Source: Ceratorhiza oryzae-sativae | Lineage: Eukaryota; Basidiomycota; Agaricomycetes; Cantharellales; Ceratobasidiaceae | Assembly: GCA_030998015.1 (NCBI GenBank) | Contig: JARWMV010000009.1 | Coordinates: 62,001 to 126,000 of the forward strand | DNA: 64,000 bases | Direction of reading: 5' to 3' | Position numbers and translations under genes: made by a program | The notes under the pieces: generated by a model | Database searches by the model: none | The model's input: only the letters and a program-made list of their open reading frames with translations | Told to the model about the DNA's origin: nothing | Shown here: piece after piece, positions 58,209 to 64,000 of the stretch | How the letters are laid out: the number at the start of each line of letters is the position of its first letter | How positions within the stretch are numbered: position 1 is the stretch's first letter

Positions 58209-60717
58209 TCATTTAGAGAAAATATTCCACCTCCAACCGCTCGCTCCCGTATCCTTCACAGGCCGGACAATATCTAGCTTCGCTTTGGCCTCGTCAGGGA
58301 ACACAGACCCGCCCGGAACATCAGCCACTAGCCAGGAATGAGGAACATCCTCGATACGTGGCCAATCATCCGGACCATACCCATACCACTTTGCACGTGG
58401 CTTATAGTTCTCCTTGACCGCAGCAGGGTCCTTCGAGGCGAGGTAAGCGACGACAGAACTGTGTATGAAGATCGGGTCGGTAGGCTTTGCGCGGTAGATC
58501 GAACGTCCGGCTTTGGCGTTTGGCCTAACGACGCATATATTCATATTTTTAATGTACTGAGTCACGTGAGATGAGAACATACCAGCGAGTCGTAGTCGAT
58601 TCCAGCTTGTCGTCAGTGGCAGTTTTAGTCGGCTTGGCCACCGGAAGATACTCAAGAGGATTCCACAGTGGGCTCCAGCCGATCGAATCGTAAATGGGAT
58701 GCTTGACTTCATCATGGTCGAGTTTGATCGACGCCTCGACCCTGTTCACCCAAACCCATTTGGCCTTGGTAACGTTATTCGGCGGGACCTCCAGGACATC
58801 TCTTGACCTGTACAAGTCAACAGCGCTATAGTCGAATAGGATACACGTCTTGCAGTCGATGATTTGACGAATCATCCAGCGCAGGGTGATGTTGCTGAGC
58901 ATCTTGTAATCGACGATGGTTTTGCCGTCTGAACCGGTTTCGAGTGTTGGCCCCTCGGACCCCCCACCAATGTCAGAGTGTTCTCCGCGGAACCACACTT
59001 CGCCGCACGTCCTGGGTAAGAATGTCGGTGCGCTGATGATCCCAGACGCTGGGATAAAGTTACCCCGGCGCTCGTCAAGCGCCAAGGCCTGCCTGTACTC
59101 GAGCCTGATATATAACAGTGAATTAAACCTTGATGCAATTTCACGAACCGAAAAATTAGGATGCTCGGATTATACTCGATCCAAGGCAAGGTTTTGGGAA
59201 AGAGTGCTCCAACACTCGCAACCGTATCCCTAATTGCTGCTATTAGCATCTCATACAGAAGTTGTAAAATGACTGCGAACCAAACGCCAACAAAGTGGAT
59301 CTTGACGGGAATACAGAACGTTCGTTTGAACTCCTCTGGGTCGACCTCTTCAGGACGTGTTCCCGTGCCAACCGGATTTGCCGCTATGGTATTTTGGACA
59401 GGGTCGCTGGTGTCTTTGGCATTCTTGTATACCTCATATGCAAACGGGATTTGCTCTATAGGTATCATTCAGCAGACTATTGAGAAAACTGCTCGACGGC
59501 CATACCAATATTGTGCTTAGGAAGCAACCCAACCTGAAATTAGTGGATGAGATATCAGTTCTTGGGTAGTGTACGATGAAACTCACGCAATGAAGCATCC
59601 CCGCTAGTGCACGCGCCGTGAATGCACCACGTGAAAACCCAAAAATCATGATACTATCTCCAACTGCGCGAACAGTTAGCAAATGAGGTCGTAGACAAAA
59701 GGGGTGGCATACTTCGGTAGCTTTCCATTAGATACCGATATCCATCAATCACCTAGTGCAAAGTTAACTCTAGGAATTGACACCAACGTGCAGGCTCACG
59801 TGTTGATAAAGGTACCTTGATAAAAGGTTAGGAAATTCGATTCCTGAGACCGAGTGAGAACACATACCATGCCGCCGCCTCATCTGCCTTTTCCGCCGCC
59901 GTGAGACCAATACTCGTAAAAATCCCAGGTGGCGCGTACGTTCCCACTCCCGCCTATGTTAAATGTGAACATGGCCTTTCCGAGGACATCCGAAGTAAAA
60001 AGTGCGTACTTGGTAATAAATCTATTATGACATGTTCAGTGAAGCTCACACCTATGTGGGGAGACTAACCATCTGGCGCGAAGGATCATTCTTCTTCAAG
60101 AGTTCGACCAGTTTAACCACGTTGGTGTTCTATTACTCGGCGTCATTAAATAATATTTTTGGATCTCAAGGTCACGGCACACCTTGTTACTAAAGTGGTT
60201 CGAAGTGCCGTCGAAACACAAAACGAGCGTGCGCTACACGACCCATGACGTCACTCGAAAGCAATAACATCAGACGGAGTTTACGGACCTCGGGTGGCGT
60301 GACATGACGCTCGACTAATCTGTGGAAAGTCTCATAGCTACCTTGATCCACGTATTCCTCGACCTTGAGCTTCTCGTCGAGATTGATTTTGGCTGGCTGG
60401 TACTTTCCGAGCAGATCCACCAGCTCGCCACACAGTATGAACGCCTGGGTATTTTCGTCCCGGATCAACAAAAAGTTGCGACCGCTCTGCTCGAACCCAG
60501 CGCGCCCCCATTTGAACGCGCCATTATCGTTGCCGACCATACCAGAGAGATTGAATTGGGGGTCGGTCGGCATATCCGGGTTCCATCGATAATTCGAGTT
60601 GGGGGTTCGAACCGCTGTGACGATGATTGGCTTGCCGGAGTTTGGATCGTCCAGAAGTTCAAGCGTGTAGTTGGTTCGCTCTGGGATAATGTTGTTTTTG
60701 TGAGGCGTAGAGGTCAT
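58209..60717 (-). CDS. DUF2235 alpha/beta-hydrolase paralogue B
   Basis: Thirteen exons close in frame to 626 residues: 60717-60289, 60233-60183, 60129-60070, 60021-60010, 59953-59868, 59815-59800, 59752-59713, 59663-59587, 59533-59506, 59455-59281, 59229-59149, 59092-58583 and 58524-58209. The amino ~143 residues hold a beta-rich domain with GNDNGAFKWGRAGFEQSGR. DUF2235 follows: TLVLCFDGTSNHF, NTNVVKLVELLKKNDP, the nucleophile motif IFGFSRGAFTARALAG, FVGVWDTVASVG with the likely acid Asp, and GEVWFRGEHSDIGGG with the probable catalytic His. Related bacterial enzymes are secreted phospholipases; a lipid esterase role here is inference. Exons of 12 and 16 nt are shared with copy A. A 16-residue stretch near 59015-59060 is read out of the family frame (see findings). 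Confidence 0.85.
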
Positions 60718-60806
60718 GATAGCAAAGGGGGTATACGTGTCCGCTCCGTGCACGGAGCCTTAAGTAGAAAGGAAGTCCCACTGAGCGCTCCGAGTGGTAC
60801 CTGACG

Positions 60807-61281
60807 CTAGACCATGGGTGCTGCATCGAACAGCCTCTGGCCAAGCATACCGATGAGCGCTCGTTCATTGCGGCAAGGGACAGCTTCTGTAGGCAAACGT
60901 GCGATGCCCCAAAGTGGTGAGGACGATCGTTGTTCCTGGCACAAAGAAGCCATGAGTTCCGGCGTTAAGAGTGCCGGAATTTGTTTGGCCCACCTGTAAT
61001 TCAGCTCAACAGAGGAATTCAAGCCTTCTAATTGACTCTTCGGAATTTACATTTCTCTTGAGCGGCTGAGCTGAGTTTATTGATCGACTATGAGCGGAGT
61101 GGTCAGGCCATACGTCGGGCATACGATTCATCTCACTTAGAACAAAAGAACGAGCATTATCAGTGAAGTTCAGAATGATATCGGCCATCCCACCAGTGGA
61201 AGCGTCTAAAATATCCTCGCACCATTCGCCATTCAGCCCGTTCCCAATCATCGCCCGTGTGTTGAGACAATACTTTCGTCC
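60807..61281 (-). pseudogene. 5'-truncated gene fragment, unknown family
   Basis: An AG acceptor near 61282 is followed by coding-like sequence (DGRKYCLNTRAMIGNGLNGE, MADIILNFTDNARSFVLSEM). About 85 codons later the frame changes near 61020, and the second frame (NYRWAKQIPALLTPELMASL) runs to a stop at 60807. No upstream exon fits before the divergent GNAT gene at 61352, so the 5' part seems lost. No domain was recognised. Confidence 0.35.
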
Positions 61282-61351
61282 GTCCTGAGTATATTATGTA
61301 ACAAATACTTTCTTCAGAACCATCACGTCAGCAAGCGCCGAATCGCCCAGA

Positions 61352-62086
61352 ATGCCAACCACCACAACAGCAACGTATTTCATCCGCCCGGCACGCGCAG
61401 AAGATATCCCTTCTCTGAGCAGAATATGTTTACTAACTGCTGAAGCCGGTCAATCCGCAGAGGCACTTCACAATTATCCCGAATTGCTGGGCTTCCTGTA
61501 TATTGAACCCTACATCAAGCTGTCCCCTGCCTTTGGGTTTGTGCTGGCCTCTGGTACACCCGATTCGGAGGAAGAAGTCGTCGGATATCTTCTTGCAACT
61601 CAAGATACTCGTTTACATGAGGAGACCGCAGAGGCGCATCACTACCCACCTCTGCGAATCAAATATCCCAACGACCCCTATCCGCCGGGAGCGACAGCTC
61701 AAGACCAACGAGTTATTGGACGAATACACAACCCATTAATCAGACCCCAAGGCCTCATAGACATTGTACCGGCTCATATGCATATCAATATTCTACCGCA
61801 AGCCCAGAGGCAGGGTTGGGGTGTTCGATTAATTGACACTGCGGTGCAATACTTGAAGGAGTTAGGACAGGGCGGACTTTTCCTGGGTATAGGTAAGCGC
61901 CAGGGTAGGCCACAAAGCGGTTTTGATATCTTTTCTGATAATCTTGAACAAGACTCGCGAAATCATAACGCTCGCGCGTTTTATCTAAATATCGGCTTCA
62001 AGTCGTACCCATTCCCCGATAAAGAATACTTTTACCTCAAATTCGACGACTGGAATAGAAAAGGAGAAAATAAAGTCACTCCGTAA
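61352..62086 (+). CDS. GNAT-family N-acetyltransferase
   Basis: A single uninterrupted frame of 244 codons, unusual in this intron-dense window. The start FIRPARAEDIPSLSRICLLT matches the first strand and helix of the GNAT fold. VVGYLLATQD is the central strand. Motif A, which binds acetyl-CoA pyrophosphate, is HINILPQAQRQGWGVRLIDTA, with the Q/RxxGxG/A pattern as QRQGWG. The end has NHNARAFYLNIGFKSYP, the usual motif B. Such enzymes move acetyl from acetyl-CoA to amines of proteins or small molecules; the acceptor is unknown. The ~70-residue segment between the third and fourth strands is longer than usual, as in fungal homologues that carry a YPPLRIKYPNDPYPPG insert. Confidence 0.88.
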   Translation: MPTTTTATYFIRPARAEDIPSLSRICLLTAEAGQSAEALHNYPELLGFLYIEPYIKLSPAFGFVLASGTPDSEEEVVGYLLATQDTRLHEETAEAHHYPPLRIKYPNDPYPPGATAQDQRVIGRIHNPLIRPQGLIDIVPAHMHINILPQAQRQGWGVRLIDTAVQYLKELGQGGLFLGIGKRQGRPQSGFDIFSDNLEQDSRNHNARAFYLNIGFKSYPFPDKEYFYLKFDDWNRKGENKVTP

Positions 62087-62849
62087 CTGATGTGACTATT
62101 TTCGTGCATTGATTGTTCGTCTGGTCCTATAGCGAACACATTGATAAACTCTTTGAATCATCTTTCCATAGTTCAATTTGTCTGGCAATCCATGGATCAC
62201 CGAAGTTGTCAACCTTCCTGGAATTCGCACGTGCTGTCCATTAATTAGTGTCTGAAAAGGAGTTGATTTATTTCGGAAACTGACCGTGCAGGCCCAACTA
62301 TACACACGTTTGTTTCCCCCGGAAAGCTGACTGAGCTCGGGATGCTATACACAGATATTCGAACTCAAAGTCAAGATGAAGTTTGAGGTGCATTCAATTC
62401 CATAATAACACACTTGGAGAGAAAGTATGTGCGACAACTGGTTCGGAGTTCGGATTCAGGAAAAGAACTCAAACATGAGAGGCATATACTGATTTAGCCA
62501 CTATAAGAAAATTAGACCGTGGGCGCTTTGCTGCCAATACTGAGCGGGGCGCGTTGGAATTGCCAAATTGTTCATCTGGTTTCATTTAGTTGAAGGCGAG
62601 TTCTATTCCGGCGTCGCTCCAAGGCACCATTCGGGTAGTGCATGATAGTTGATTCGATATAATTCACATATTCATGACTGAATAACTGCGGTAAGAGCCT
62701 AGGAGAAGCGCCCAACCAATATGAGGAAATTCGTAGTCGGAGAATCCAAAAGCAGTGGCCTCATGATTTGAAATCGATGATGAGCGCCAGCGCTTGGTGA
62801 CTCCTACCACGTGATCACAAGTCAAAACTTCATTTCCTTACCTCCATCA
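62087..62849. other. intergenic, no supported gene
   Basis: This holds the 3' flank of the GNAT gene and the 5' flank of the pumilio gene. No TATA box or coding chain is evident. Confidence 0.4.
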
Positions 62850-64000
62850 ATGCCTCCAGCGACTAAATCAGGCCCGTCTACAAAACGCCAAAATGCATCT
62901 GGATCCAATGTAAAACATACGGCGAAAAAGGCAAAAGTTGTTACTGCTGGGAAAGCACGGGCGGCTCCGGTATCGAAAAAGGCTCCCATTCTCGAATCGG
63001 AAGCCAGCGACGAGGACTGGGAGGATGAGGGTGAAATCTCAAACGAAGAAGGAAGCGGTTATGAGAATGAAGATATGGACGAAATGGTGGATGGGGCGGA
63101 GAATAACCCCCAAAGGATCCACAAGGTACGTTCACATTAGGTATCGACGGTTCGTCTCCTCGCATTAAACGATCCGTGATAGCTTCTCGAGAAGGTCACA
63201 AGGCCCAAAAAGAGCTCCAAGCGCAACGAAGAGCCGCTAAACCACACTCTGTCCTTCTTACAGAGGCCAAGAGGGTTTGGGCTCTTGCCCGCAAGATCGA
63301 TATACCTCGAGCCGAGCGGCAGAAACATGTCGCCGAGCTAATGAAAGTGTTAAGAGGGAACGTGCAGGACATTGTGTTCAAGCACGATGCGAGTCGAATT
63401 GTACAAACAGTGGGTGCTATAACCAATTTACTGTCCAATCGACTAACGACTTTAGCCAGCTAGTCAAATACGGCGGGCAAGCAGAGAGGGATGAGGTTGC
63501 AGCTGAACTCAAGGGAAAATACCGGGACCTCGCGCAGAACAAATACGGAAAGGTATGGATATCCCTTGTAAGAATTCGTCTCTTTGGTTCTTATCCTTCG
63601 TCTAGTTCTTAGTGACAAAATTGATCCGATATTGGTGAGTTTCACTAGTTGTGCATCTCCAATTATGAGCATTTACCCAAAACCATGCCATAGTCCAACT
63701 CATCGCAGCGCCATACTCTCTGAATTTCACTCTCACGTCATCCGATTACTCCTTCATCGTGAAGCTTCCCCTATCATCGCTGATGCATATGACCTGCACG
63801 CCTCTGCGGCTGAGAGAAATCTGCTCTTACGAGATTTCTACGGGAAGGAGGTTGCGTTGTTCGATTCCGCTGCCATACAGAAAGGCGGGTTACGAGGCGC
63901 ATTGGAGAATGCCGCACCGGAACGCAAAAAGCGGGTGTTGGGATCTGTGGCCGAGTCATTGATGTCAATGTGAGTTCGACCTACAACATGTGGTTTGCCA
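62850..64000 (+). CDS. PUF6: PUF6/Pum3-like pumilio-repeat nucleolar protein, 5' part
   Basis: Five exons are in the window: 62850-63125, 63203-63409, 63460-63552, 63606-63634 and 63694-63969. A GTGAGT donor at 63970 shows that the gene continues past the edge. The amino ~92 residues are basic then acidic (KHTAKKAKVV; SEASDEDWEDEGEISNEEGS), as in nucleolar proteins. The PUM domain begins with HKAQKEL.AQRRAAKPH, AERQKHVAELMKVLRGNVQD, IVFKHDASRIVQT, LVKYGGQAERDEVAAELKGK and FLVTKLIRYC, then SHVIRLLLHREASPIIADAY. In yeast Puf6 supports 60S ribosome biogenesis and represses ASH1 mRNA. The exon 2 acceptor at 63201-63202 was chosen for phase; other AGs nearby break the frame. Confidence 0.88.

Overview
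The window is nuclear DNA of a filamentous basidiomycete, most likely an Agaricomycete close to Rhizoctonia (Ceratobasidiaceae). Nearly every gene has many very short introns (about 45-60 nt, GTRNGT...YAG) and no operons are seen. Several families are typical of that group: a NACHT-WD40 (STAND/NLR-like) protein, F-box/LRR proteins, a DUF6593 protein, DUF2235 alpha/beta-hydrolases and very long Ser/Pro-rich proteins. Exons were assembled by hand from reading frame, splice phase and family motifs. Most models close as exact multiples of three.

Layout. 1-12 kb: the end of an F-box-like gene, a 10-exon multi-membrane-span protein, and a ~2,000-residue disordered protein whose third exon has five frame breaks. 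12-15.2 kb: a 13-exon M20 metallopeptidase facing a glutathione S-transferase. 16.7-21.6 kb: a 1,510-aa NACHT protein ending in 14 WD40 repeats. 23.9-30 kb: a disordered protein, a two-cupin protein with GC-AG introns, and a DUF6593 protein. 30.4-33.3 kb: UBR7/Mlo2-type ubiquitin ligase and an unknown 84-aa gene. 33.3-43.1 kb: largely gene-poor, apart from one possible broken Pro/Ser-rich gene. 43.1-46.2 kb: a stress cluster of peroxiredoxin, DJ-1 family protein and secreted T1/F1-type ribonuclease. 46.7-53.2 kb: an F-box/LRR protein, a 46-bp inverted repeat and ATG13. 54-60.7 kb: two tandem DUF2235 paralogues, one damaged, with a decayed neighbour. 61-64 kb: a gene fragment, an intronless GNAT acetyltransferase and the 5' half of a PUF6-like pumilio protein that runs off the window.

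The genes are individually transcribed and mostly unrelated in function. Shared themes are proteostasis and turnover (UBR7, F-box proteins, ATG13), redox defence (peroxiredoxin, DJ-1, GST) and self/non-self sensing (NACHT-WD40). The most unusual signals are single-base frame breaks confined to a few loci, several GC-AG introns, very small exons (3, 11, 12 and 16 nt), a 27-bp minisatellite inside ATG13 and a compensated double frameshift in one DUF2235 paralogue.
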